DNA of 64,000 bases from Acetatifactor muris (GTDB lineage Bacteria; Bacillota; Clostridia; Lachnospirales; Lachnospiraceae), in assembly GCF_024623325.1 (NCBI RefSeq), contig NZ_JANJZD010000008.1, positions 152,635-216,634 on the forward strand, read 5' to 3'. The notes below the pieces were generated by a model. It worked only from the letters and a program-made list of their open reading frames with translations. It did not search any database and was not told where the DNA came from. A program made the position numbers and the translations under genes. Positions 26,730 through 35,167 of the stretch are shown one piece after another. Position 1 is the stretch's first letter. Each line of letters starts with the position of its first letter.

Positions 26730-27860
26730 TTATGCTTCCTCTTCACTCACCGCAGCCTGTTCCTCTGTCTTTGCAGCTGCTTTCCCTCCTGATTTGGAGC
26801 CTTTGCCCTTTGTCTCTGACTTCAGTATCGGCTTCTCTGCCCCTTCCAGCTTTTGGGCTCTGGAATCGCCAAATCCGTAATGCTCTCTCACTTTCGTGTC
26901 CACAGCCATACAGACATCTTCATGCTCTCTCAGATACTGCTTCGCATTCTCCCGGCCCTGCCCGATCTTGTTCCCCTCATAAGCATACCATGCGCCGGAC
27001 TTGACAATAATGTCCAGATCCACTGCCAAATCCAGAATATCTCCCTCTTTGGATATGCCCTTGCCGAACATAATGTCGAACTCTGCTTCCTTGAACGGCG
27101 GCGCTATCTTATTTTTCACTACTTTCACCCGAGTGCGGTTGCCGATTATTTCACCACCCTGCTTCAGAGATTCGATTCTGCGCACATCCATTCGGACAGA
27201 AGAGTAAAATTTCAGAGCCCGGCCTCCTGTGGTAGTCTCCGGGCTGCCGAACATAACACCAACCTTTTCACGAAGCTGGTTGATAAATACTACCACACAG
27301 TTGGATCTGCTGATCACTGATGTAAGCTTTCTCAGCGCCTGAGACATCAGCCGGGCCTGCAGTCCCACGTGGCTGTCACCCATCTCTCCGTCAATCTCCG
27401 CCTTGGGAACCAGCGCTGCCACCGAGTCCACTACCACAATATCAAGGGCTCCCGAACGCACCATAGTCTCTGCAATTTCCAGCGCCTGCTCCCCGCTGTC
27501 CGGCTGGGAGATATACAGATTGTCAATGTCCACTCCGATATTCTTGGCATATACGGGATCCAGCGCATGCTCTGCATCTATAAATCCGGCTATGCCGCCC
27601 ATTCTCTGTACCTCGGCCACCATATGCAGCGTGACCGTAGTCTTACCACTGGATTCCGGTCCGTATATCTCCACAATTCTTCCCCGGGGAACTCCCCCCA
27701 GCCCCAGCGCAATGTCAAGGCTTAAGGACCCTGTGGGAATTGTTTCCACATTCATCTGTGCACTGGGATCCCCCAGTTTCATTACCGCTCCTTTGCCGTA
27801 CTGCTTTTCAATGTGACTGATTGCCGCATCCAACGCTTTGAGTTTTTCATCTTTTTCCAT
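26730..27860 (-). CDS. recA: Recombinase RecA
   Basis: RecA, 376 aa, forms the ATP-dependent filament for homologous recombination and triggers LexA self-cleavage. Walker [10 protein letters not shown] is at residues 67-75, with Walker [22 protein letters not shown] near 140-160 and the L2 loop [22 protein letters not shown] near 192-213. The C-terminal tail is extended and lysine/alanine/glutamate-rich ([18 protein letters not shown]). Two LexA boxes lie at its promoter. Confidence 0.98.
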   Translation of the reverse strand: MEKDEKLKALDAAISHIEKQYGKGAVMKLGDPSAQMNVETIPTGSLSLDIALGLGGVPRGRIVEIYGPESSGKTTVTLHMVAEVQRMGGIAGFIDAEHALDPVYAKNIGVDIDNLYISQPDSGEQALEIAETMVRSGALDIVVVDSVAALVPKAEIDGEMGDSHVGLQARLMSQALRKLTSVISRSNCVVVFINQLREKVGVMFGSPETTTGGRALKFYSSVRMDVRRIESLKQGGEIIGNRTRVKVVKNKIAPPFKEAEFDIMFGKGISKEGDILDLAVDLDIIVKSGAWYAYEGNKIGQGRENAKQYLREHEDVCMAVDTKVREHYGFGDSRAQKLEGAEKPILKSETKGKGSKSGGKAAAKTEEQAAVSEEEA

Positions 27861-27883
27861 ATTCTTATCTCCTTTTCATCAAG

Positions 27884-27934
27884 GAACAAATGTTCTGTTT
27901 TTATTAAGATAAAACATTTGTTCTTATTTGTCAA
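27884..27934 (-). promoter_or_regulatory. recA promoter with two LexA (SOS) boxes
   Basis: On the minus strand TTGACA (27929-27934), 17 bases, TATCTT (27906-27911). A perfect SOS palindrome GAACAAATGTTC lies at 27884-27895, downstream of the start point, and a near-perfect one, GAACAAATGTTT on the minus strand, lies at 27912-27923 within the spacer. Both match the Firmicutes pattern GAAC-N4-GTTC. Confidence 0.92.
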
Positions 27935-28572
27935 CTCCTGTTTTCTAATTGCAGTGATCCGGTTGTCTCCAACACTGTTTCATACTATAGCACTGTTTGA
28001 GTATCATAAAACGCCCTCAAACACAGCTTGTCTCCTTCTGCTTTTTTCCGAAGTCTCTGACCCAAATGCCTGATTATGTAGACTTTCCTTTCTCTGAAAT
28101 GTGCAGAAAAGCGCTCCCTCTTCCTGCCGTTGTCTGCGGTTTCTTATTTCTGGGGTATGGGCCTGTGCCCGGCAAGAAGTTCAAACTGACATGAAAGGCT
28201 TTGGACAGCCTTTAGATTAAAAACAGAATGCAGAATTCTTAGCCTGAAAACAGGTTAGCACAATTCTGGCAGGATTGCAACAGGTTTTTGATGGGAGCGG
28301 CCGGATTTTCAATACAGCGGAATGCACATTGAGAATTTTCGTAATTAAGCCTTGCATGCTCCTGTCCCATATGCTAAAATCAATTCAAAGCATAACAATT
28401 TCTCAGCAGGGAATTTCAATCTGTGAAATTCCTGTTTGCCGGTCGCCCGTGCGACTCAGGTCGGTTATTTTCATTTGTTATCGAAACTCTATGCTTTTAA
28501 ATTCAAAATCAAAGTGAAAAAGCAGGAGATTTCGGAATATCTGGTTCTCCTGTGGAAAAAGGAGGACAGTGA
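27935..28572. other. Long intergenic region between recA and the Rpn-like gene
   Basis: No gene supported in 638 bases. It contains a small hairpin AAAGGCT/AGCCTTT (28194-28213) without a T-run. A second hairpin lies at 28406-28434 (CAGGGAATTTCA paired with TGAAATTCCTG, one bulge), about 140 bases before the next gene. Weak open frames here have no ribosome binding sites and odd composition. The region could be a degraded gene or a long leader. Confidence 0.4.
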
Positions 28573-29466
28573 ATGGATATTGTTTCTTTGAAATACGACT
28601 ATTTATTCAGGTATCTGATGCAGAACCCGCTTGTCAGAAGGCATTTTGTCAGTGACGTGCTGGATATTCCCACAGAGGAAATCCGGTCGGTGCGCCTGGC
28701 CAGTCCCTTCCTGTGGAAGCGCTTCTTCCGCCAAAAGCAGGGGATTCTTGACATTCTGCTGCTTTTGAACGGCGACACGAAAATCAACATTGAGTTGCAG
28801 ATCAAAATCATCCGGTACTGGGACAGGCGCTCTTTGTTTTATCTGTCAAAGACTTTTACAGAAGACCTGCTGTTCGGTGAAAAGTATACGAAATTAAAAC
28901 GGTGCGTCAGTGTCAGTATCCTGGATTTTAATCTCAGCAATGATCCGGATTATCATCGGGTTTACAGGCTGAGGGACAAAAATGGCGATGAATTTACTGA
29001 TCTGCTGGAAGTACATATCGTGGAATTACAGAAGAAGCTGAGCGGTACCGAACGGATGGATGACTGGATCCGGATTTTTAATGCAGAGACAGAGGAGGAG
29101 CTGGATATGATTAAGACAGAAAACCCTGGTATTTTAGAGGCAATCAGAGAAATAAAGCTTTCCAGTGCCGGAAAAGTAATACGAGCTTTATATGACGCAC
29201 ATATGAAAGAGATCCGGGACAGGAATGCAAGAGAGGATTATGTGCGGGATGAGGGAATCGCAATCGGTGAAACCAGAGGCAGGGCGGAAGGGGAACTCCA
29301 GAAGGTCATCAGTCAGGTCCGGAAAAAGGTCTCCAGAAATATGTCTGCAAAAGAAATTGCGGATATGCTGGAAGAAGATATAAATCTTATTAGCCAGATA
29401 TGTCATGTATTGAAAAAATATCCGGACCTGAATGACGAGGAAATCAGAACGTCATTACAGCTATAA
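28573..29466 (+). CDS. Rpn/PD-(D/E)XK nuclease-family putative transposase 2
   Basis: A 297-residue Rpn-family protein. The N-terminal signature SLKYDYLFRYLMQNPLVRRHFVSDVL is followed by the nuclease core GILDILLLLNGDTKINIELQ (about residues 57-77), where D and E-x-Q give the expected metal-binding residues. A helical region comes next and a C-terminal part with DYVRDEGIAIGETRGRAEGE, common to this family. ATG 28573 follows AAAAGGAGG. It differs from the gene at 14668-15771 in domain arrangement, so the two are not recent copies. Such genes are often numerous in gut Firmicutes. Confidence 0.85.
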   Translation: MDIVSLKYDYLFRYLMQNPLVRRHFVSDVLDIPTEEIRSVRLASPFLWKRFFRQKQGILDILLLLNGDTKINIELQIKIIRYWDRRSLFYLSKTFTEDLLFGEKYTKLKRCVSVSILDFNLSNDPDYHRVYRLRDKNGDEFTDLLEVHIVELQKKLSGTERMDDWIRIFNAETEEELDMIKTENPGILEAIREIKLSSAGKVIRALYDAHMKEIRDRNAREDYVRDEGIAIGETRGRAEGELQKVISQVRKKVSRNMSAKEIADMLEEDINLISQICHVLKKYPDLNDEEIRTSLQL

Positions 29467-29642
29467 ACCCGAATATGCAAATTTCATTGCGACAGTTCCA
29501 GTAGTTGCCTGGCTGTTACTGCCTGTTCCTTAAGCGCAAAGTTTCTCTGGTCAAATATCTGCCAGGTTTTTTCCAGAATTGGAATATTTTTCTTGTCCCA
29601 TGTCTATACTTTTAACAGCTTAATGGAAAGAGAGGGCCTGCC

Positions 29643-29939
29643 ATGAAAACATATTTCAGTCAGAGAAGTGGGACAGACAGTATGACAGAAGAAGATTATT
29701 CCCCCATGACACTAAAAGATTCCATACAAAGAACCCGCCAGGCTCTTAACGACGCCTATGCGGGTTTCGATAATGCTGTGGATATTGACCTTATCGACAG
29801 CTATATTTACGAGATTTACGCTTTACAGAAAAGGTACAAGCATCTGACCGATCTGGCAGCTGCGGAACCAGCCGAGGAATCCGGTCCCTTACGCAAGTAT
29901 TCCCCGGTTCGTGCCCTGGTCAGCCATGTTCTCGGTTAA
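29643..29939 (+). CDS. Small DUF2508/YaaL-like protein
   Basis: A 98-residue soluble protein with the pattern TRQALNDAYAGFDNAVDIDLIDSYIYEIYALQKRYKHL (about 31-67), which I recognise from DUF2508 proteins of Clostridia. The function is unknown. It starts with ATG after AAAGAGAGGG. Its last 51 bases overlap the end of the FliS-like gene on the opposite strand; both frames look genuine, so the overlap is an unusual convergent arrangement. Confidence 0.7.
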   Translation: MKTYFSQRSGTDSMTEEDYSPMTLKDSIQRTRQALNDAYAGFDNAVDIDLIDSYIYEIYALQKRYKHLTDLAAAEPAEESGPLRKYSPVRALVSHVLG

Positions 29940-30392
29940 AGTATTCCTTCCATAGGTCAGGCCGGCATACACAGTCTGAGAGTTATTCATCACCGGTCCT
30001 GCACTGTTCTGTCCGGCAATCTCACGGTAAGCACCGGCGAGCGGCTCGATAACACGCCTTATCTCTTCCAGGAAACGGCTGTCGCGTCTGGCCTCGCCGA
30101 GTGCAAGCCGCCGTATACAGAACAGATAAAGCCGCATCAATTCCGGCGCCGGCTCATATTTCAGGTCCAGAGAAGTCATCAGCTCATTGAGGCATCCCCG
30201 GGCTTTCCGTACAGCCTCCCGGAATAAATCCTTATCCTCCGAAGCACTGCCCTCCGGTATCTCCTTTTCCTGTAATGCCTCCTGTGCATCAGTCAGATAG
30301 CACAGCAGCATTTCGTATAAGATTACAATCAGCTCTGTGGAATTCGCCTGGGTAATTCTCAGAGTAAACTGTTGCCTGTCCTCTTTTTTCAT
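29889..30392 (-). CDS. fliS: FliS-like flagellin export chaperone
   Basis: A 167-residue helical protein placed directly after flagellin. The core (IVILYEMLLCYLTDAQEALQ, KARGCLNELMTSLDLKYEPAPELMRLYLFCIRRL) matches the four-helix FliS fold, which binds the flagellin C terminus and prevents polymerisation in the cytosol. It is longer than usual FliS (about 125-135 aa) because of a polar C-terminal tail (NSQTVYAGLTYGRNTLTE). The end of that tail overlaps the DUF2508-like gene. It begins 75 bases after the flagellin stop. Confidence 0.75.
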   Translation of the reverse strand: MKKEDRQQFTLRITQANSTELIVILYEMLLCYLTDAQEALQEKEIPEGSASEDKDLFREAVRKARGCLNELMTSLDLKYEPAPELMRLYLFCIRRLALGEARRDSRFLEEIRRVIEPLAGAYREIAGQNSAGPVMNNSQTVYAGLTYGRNTLTENMADQGTNRGILA

Positions 30393-30467
30393 CTCTGCTC
30401 ACACCTTTTCCGCTCAAATTTTCCGACCGCGGGAATCCTGCATTTCTTCACTGATTTAAGGTTCACC

Positions 30468-31631
30468 TTACTGCAGGAGCTGCAGCACCTGTGAAGGTCT
30501 CTCATTTGCCTGGGCCAGCATGGATGTGGCCGCCTGTGTCATCACCTGGTAAGTTGTATAGTTCGTCATTTCTTCCGCCATATCCACGTCCATAATCCTG
30601 GAATAAGCCGCTGTCATATTCTCATAGGACACATCCAGAGTGCTGATGGTCGATTCCAGTCTGTTCTGATAGGCGCCCAGATGTCCTCTGACGCTGGACA
30701 GGAAATGAACCGCTCCGTCAATGCGGTCAATGGCCTCTGTGGCACTCTCCTGGGTGCTCACATCCAGGTCCTCAATTCCCATCTCTCTCAGGGATATCTC
30801 AGGAATATCCACTTCCAGAATCTGACCCTCGTTTGCCCCGATCTGCAGCTTCATGGCACCGATTCCTGTGACATTGACCTCCAGGTCCGAAATGGCAATC
30901 GGTGCGCCCGGGAAAGTTCCCGCATCGATTTCCTTGTTGATTTTCCCTGTCAGATCCAATGTCAGCTCAAAACCGTTTACTCCCTGAATGGTCACCAGAT
31001 TGTCCTTGATGCTGGCGGTAGCGCCCTTCGGGAAACCGCCGTTGTCTGTTCCGCCCAGGTTCATGGTCACCTTATATCTCTCGCTCTCGTCCGCCGGAAG
31101 CGGGTTCTCCTCAATCACCAGAGAATCTATCTTGTAAATTCCCGCGGATACTTCCTTGGTGTAGGAGCTCACCTTCACATCCAGATTGCCGTTCACATAT
31201 CCCTTCAGGGAAAATTCGCCGTTCAGCAGTCTCTGTCCGTTGAACTCCGTGGTCTCCGCCACACGGTTGATCTCGTCTGTCAGCTGGTTGACTTCCTTCT
31301 GTATGACGCTTCTGTCGGCGTCTGCCTCCAGTCCGTTTGCAGACTTGATGGCAAGCTCGTTCAGACGCTGCAGCATTTCGCTCATCTCCGACATGGCGCC
31401 GTCCGCAATCTCCATGATGGAAACGCCGTCGCTGGCATTGTTGTTGGCCACGGACAGGCTCTCCAGCTGGGCATTCATCCTCTTCGCCATGGCCATTCCC
31501 GCAGGGTTGTCTTTTGCACTGTTGATTTTCAGTCCTGTGGAAAGTCTCTGCAGAGACTGTGACAGCAGATTATCATTATTTGCCAGTGCATTATTGGTAA
31601 GCATTGCAGATACATTGTAATTAATTCTCAT
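30468..31631 (-). CDS. Flagellin
   Basis: Flagellin, 387 aa, the filament subunit exported by the flagellar type III system. The conserved N-terminal D0/D1 part is clear (MRINYNVSAMLTNNAL, SLQRLSTGLKINSAKDNPAGMAMA, about 1-50). The C-terminal D1/D0 part is ENRLESTISTLDVSYENMTAAYSRIMDVDMAEEM (about 318-352), ending in SQVLQLLQ. The variable middle region (about 150-290) is compact. The D1 residues recognised by TLR5 (the QRLSTG region) are canonical in this copy. It sits between the DUF6240-like gene (12 bases away) and fliS. Confidence 0.96.
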   Translation of the reverse strand: MRINYNVSAMLTNNALANNDNLLSQSLQRLSTGLKINSAKDNPAGMAMAKRMNAQLESLSVANNNASDGVSIMEIADGAMSEMSEMLQRLNELAIKSANGLEADADRSVIQKEVNQLTDEINRVAETTEFNGQRLLNGEFSLKGYVNGNLDVKVSSYTKEVSAGIYKIDSLVIEENPLPADESERYKVTMNLGGTDNGGFPKGATASIKDNLVTIQGVNGFELTLDLTGKINKEIDAGTFPGAPIAISDLEVNVTGIGAMKLQIGANEGQILEVDIPEISLREMGIEDLDVSTQESATEAIDRIDGAVHFLSSVRGHLGAYQNRLESTISTLDVSYENMTAAYSRIMDVDMAEEMTNYTTYQVMTQAATSMLAQANERPSQVLQLLQ

Positions 31632-31643
31632 CTTTTATACCCT

Positions 31644-34600
31644 CTATTCTCCTTGTTGAACTACCGATTGCAGGAACACCCTGGCCACGCGATACAGATC
31701 AGCGCTTTCCGTGGGTGTATGCGCTCCGGATTTAATCAGCTCCGGCATTCTCTTCTCAGATGCAATGGTGGAAATATTTCCCACCGTCCAGCTGCCTTCC
31801 GCTTCCTTTCTAAAGGTATCGGCTATCTGCTGTAATTTCATTACCTCAACTTTTCCTTCCCCGAATAAAATTCCGTGAACGGTATCATTTTCCAGGTAAA
31901 GTCTGGCCTGCATATGCGCCTCTTCGGAAAGTGTCACGCCGATAGTGACGGTTCCCTTCTGTGGGCTGTTCCTGTCCAGGGTGAGGTGAATTCTCGTGAG
32001 GGTCTCTCCCACATACATGGGCAGATAGTATTCTTCCCTCTGTGCAAGAGAGGCCGCAACTGTCAGCTGTTTATGATTCAGCTGCATATTTCTGACGTCC
32101 ACACTACTCTCGGCCTCTTCAAAAGTGGCCTCTTCCACGGACTCCAGCGCTTCCCCGGTCATGCGCTCATACTCCTGCGCAAAATCTTCTCTGTCGTCCA
32201 GCTTCTCCCACAGTTTTGTACTTTCCACAGGCTCCTTTTCCGGGTTCTCCCCATCCGTCCGCTTCTCTACGTTTTCCCGGCGTCTGTCACTGAGCGCAAA
32301 AATGTTCTCTCTCCCGTGGGTCAGGGCATGGGCGGCCATCAGATTATCCGCACTGGCAGGCAGCTCCCCTCTCTGCAGCATGGCGACGCTCTCCTGGTCC
32401 GCAGCGCTGACAGCCTGGCGCTGCTCTTCCAGCTGGGCCTTATTATATTCTCTCTCGGTCTTTTCATCTGCTGACACTTCTGTCAGTATCTCATTTGCCG
32501 CCTTGAGCAACGCTTCAGAAGACTGTGCAGGGACAGCAGCCTGCTGCATCTCATCCGCCCCGGCGGCAGTCATCTGCCCGGACACCGTCTCCACAGCCGC
32601 ATTTACCGCACTGCCCGCAGCTTCCTCCGCGGCAATGGAGCGCTCTGAGGTTGTGGCACTTTGAGCCGCCGCCTCGTCGGGCACAGCATTCTCCCCGGCC
32701 CGGGCCGCGTCAGCTGCCGTCTGCACATTTTCTTCCACAGTCGCACTCTTCGCCTCCGCCATTGCCGCTGCGGCTCTGGCAGCCTTCTCCGCTCTGATAT
32801 CCGCCACTGTCTTCACAAAGGCTTTGGATATCTGCTCTGTAATGCTGGCCGTTTTACTCTTCTGTCTGTCTATGGCGCCCATGTCTTCCGACACCCGCAG
32901 GTCAACGCTTCTCCTGCCGCCCTGCATGGCCGCCAGCAGACTGGAGAACTGAATCTCCGACTGGGCGTTCACAAGCGCGCCCACCGCCGCGCCTTCCGCC
33001 TTCTCGAACTGGCGCACCAGACGGTAAATGCCGATATAACTTTCCCGCTCTTCCGGCGTAATGGCGTTGTTCCGCTCCAGGCCATACAAAAATCTGCTGT
33101 AGCTTTCGGCTTCCTTTTTGTATTCCGGAGGAAGAGATTTGAAATACTGTTCCAATTCTCCAAAGCTCTTCTCCAGCGGATTGAAGCCATCCCGAATCAT
33201 CTTCAGCGTTGCTGCCGGTGTCAGCTTTCCGAGTACATCCTGCACCTGTCTGTCGGCATCTCTCACAGCCTCCAGATTGGACAGATTCATTTCCATCCGG
33301 TTATATCCCAGAATTCTGACAACTCTGCGGTTCTCATCCGTAAGCTCCACACCCAGCTCCTTCAGAATATGGTCCACACTGGCAAATGCCTTCTCAATGC
33401 TGTCTCCCATCTCACTTCTGGGCATGGTCATCAGCTTCTCATAGCTTGCCTGCGCCTTCTCATAATTATCCTGCAATGCCTTGCCTTCGTTGTAAATCGT
33501 CTCCAGCGAGGCACCGCCCCGTCCTTTTGCAAAGATACCCAGCACATCCGCCGGCAGCCCCGGCAGCTGGTCGGTAACAGTACTTACTTTGCGGTAATTA
33601 TGGTATTTTTCCACTGCCATATCGTCTCTGGGGAAGTACTGGTCGGCCAGCTGATGCTCCGCCAGCTTCAACGCCTCTATCAGCTCCTCCATGGGAGAGG
33701 TGTCAATGGAAAATCCGCTCTTTAACAGTTTTACATTTACTTCCGCAGTCATGCGGAGTCTGACTTCCTCCAGCTGCCTTCTGGCAGTAATGTCTCCCAC
33801 CGTGGCTTCCCAGAGTTCGCTGCTGTGATAGTATTCTGAAATGGCGGCTGCCCTTTCGTACAGATTTCCGCCTTTTCCCTCCAGAGACGCATGTACCGGA
33901 CTCTTCCCCTGCGCCACCGCAGCGGCCACCGCCTCTCCGAATCGTTTCTCCGTCACAGGCAGTTCCACCTGCTCCAATTCTTCCAGCCTCTTCAGGTTCT
34001 CCGGCGTCAGCGGCAGACCTCTGTCCAGAAGCCATTTCGCATTCTCCCGGCTTCTCTGGTTCACTTCACTTCCGGCCTGTTCAATAATCCGGTCTATCTG
34101 TCCCTGAAGCCCGTCTGTCTGTCCCATGCCGGCGCTCTGCGTATAATATCCCTGCACCTCCTCGGCATAGAATCTGGGCGCGTTTCCGCCTCTGCCGGCC
34201 CCGCTGCTCTGGGCCAGATAGAGATTCCATATCTCCGCTTCCATTCCATTGTCAATCAGATAACTGTAGGAACCATCCCCCATGGGCTGCAGCCCGGAGC
34301 TCATGGCCCACGCCTGGGAAATAGCCGACAGATTCTCCTTCGTCAGCGGCACATCCGCCTCCCGGAAACTGTCCGCCACGCTTCTGGCCAGCACTTCGCT
34401 GCCCAGAGCCGCCGTCAGTGTCCCCATGTCCAGATTATCCGTATAACCCACAATATTTTTGCCTGCACGGGCCAGCTCGGCTTTAATCTTATCCACAATG
34501 GTCACGACCTCGTCCGGCTCCATGCTTCCGGGATCAAATCCTTCTTCCTGCATTCTGGCATAGTCTTCTTCCGACATGGTATGTGACATAACTGTCATAA

Positions 34601-34841
34601 AATCCCGCTGGACCCCCACGTCGGCTTCCGCAGCCTCCTGCTGCAGTTCAATCAGGCTTTTCCCCTTTTCTCCGCCTGCCCCCGGCAGGTCATTTTGTCC
34701 GCCCAAAAATGCCGCGAAAGGTACCTGTCCCTCCGCCGCTGCCACGCCGGCATGAGCCTCTCTGCCCCTGTCGGCCCGCTGTCTCTCCGCTTCCTTCACT
34801 GCCTGTTCCGTAAATGTGATTTTCAAAATGAAGTCTCCCAA
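31644..34841 (-). CDS. Large DUF6240-like protein with possible FliK-like C-terminal domain
   Basis: A 1065-residue, mostly helical, cytosolic-looking protein upstream of flagellin. It contains two similar helical blocks of about 200 residues (DRGLPLTPENLKRLEELEQ and DVPLTKENLSAISQA recur as a short motif L-T-x-E-N), typical of DUF6240 proteins. The alanine-rich low-complexity stretch at about 680-800 is followed by a C-terminal domain (about 930-1040: YVGETLTRIHLTLDRNSPQKGTVTIGVTL, then LRLYLENDTVHGILF-like strands) reminiscent of the FliK hook-length domain. The start is TTG at 34841 after GGAG. No signal peptide is present. A flagellar hook-length or assembly role is inferred from position and from that C-terminal resemblance only. 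Confidence 0.6.
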   Translation of the reverse strand: MGDFILKITFTEQAVKEAERQRADRGREAHAGVAAAEGQVPFAAFLGGQNDLPGAGGEKGKSLIELQQEAAEADVGVQRDFMTVMSHTMSEEDYARMQEEGFDPGSMEPDEVVTIVDKIKAELARAGKNIVGYTDNLDMGTLTAALGSEVLARSVADSFREADVPLTKENLSAISQAWAMSSGLQPMGDGSYSYLIDNGMEAEIWNLYLAQSSGAGRGGNAPRFYAEEVQGYYTQSAGMGQTDGLQGQIDRIIEQAGSEVNQRSRENAKWLLDRGLPLTPENLKRLEELEQVELPVTEKRFGEAVAAAVAQGKSPVHASLEGKGGNLYERAAAISEYYHSSELWEATVGDITARRQLEEVRLRMTAEVNVKLLKSGFSIDTSPMEELIEALKLAEHQLADQYFPRDDMAVEKYHNYRKVSTVTDQLPGLPADVLGIFAKGRGGASLETIYNEGKALQDNYEKAQASYEKLMTMPRSEMGDSIEKAFASVDHILKELGVELTDENRRVVRILGYNRMEMNLSNLEAVRDADRQVQDVLGKLTPAATLKMIRDGFNPLEKSFGELEQYFKSLPPEYKKEAESYSRFLYGLERNNAITPEERESYIGIYRLVRQFEKAEGAAVGALVNAQSEIQFSSLLAAMQGGRRSVDLRVSEDMGAIDRQKSKTASITEQISKAFVKTVADIRAEKAARAAAAMAEAKSATVEENVQTAADAARAGENAVPDEAAAQSATTSERSIAAEEAAGSAVNAAVETVSGQMTAAGADEMQQAAVPAQSSEALLKAANEILTEVSADEKTEREYNKAQLEEQRQAVSAADQESVAMLQRGELPASADNLMAAHALTHGRENIFALSDRRRENVEKRTDGENPEKEPVESTKLWEKLDDREDFAQEYERMTGEALESVEEATFEEAESSVDVRNMQLNHKQLTVAASLAQREEYYLPMYVGETLTRIHLTLDRNSPQKGTVTIGVTLSEEAHMQARLYLENDTVHGILFGEGKVEVMKLQQIADTFRKEAEGSWTVGNISTIASEKRMPELIKSGAHTPTESADLYRVARVFLQSVVQQGE

Positions 34842-34951
34842 TCTTCTCTCCGCAGCGTTCCTCTAGTACCCGGACTGCCGGACACCCTGTTCCTCTGCGG
34901 ATTTATTCGTTCTGATTCCATATCCATATGACACCGGACTTTCCTCCGATG

Positions 34952-34992
34952 TAAAAAAAGGTGCAGGCACAACTTTCGCACCTACACCTTTT
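34952..34992 (-). terminator. Intrinsic terminator after glgB
   Basis: On the minus strand AAAAGGTGTAGGTGC pairs, with wobble pairs, with GTGCCTGCACCTTTT and is followed by seven Ts. It lies about 180 bases after the glgB stop. The 34842-35167 gap has no supported gene besides this and the DUF6240 leader. Confidence 0.85.
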
Positions 34993-35167
34993 ATTTCGGT
35001 AACTATACAGAAAACCTTTACCCTTCCTCATGGCTCTCTTCCGGTTCCCCGGCATTTCAGCCAACTGCCGGAACACGTTCTGATTTTCTGACAATCAGCC
35101 CCTGCCGTCAGCGTGTTGTCCGATTTCCCGCCGGCTCAGCCACTTGTCAAACCGCCCTCTGGCCGCC

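Noticed and set aside
16720..28420. A shared 15-mer GCAGGGAATTTCAAT near 16725 and 28407
   Set aside because: A few exact 15-mer pairs are expected by chance in a window of this size, and the surrounding sequence does not match.
34934..34947. GGAGGAAAGTCCGG on the minus strand, resembling the conserved core of RNase P RNA
   Set aside because: There are fewer than 110 bases before the next gene start, too short for RNase P RNA, and the other conserved elements are missing.
34903..35094. A 63-codon minus-strand frame after glgB
   Set aside because: It spans the glgB terminator hairpin and has no ribosome binding site.
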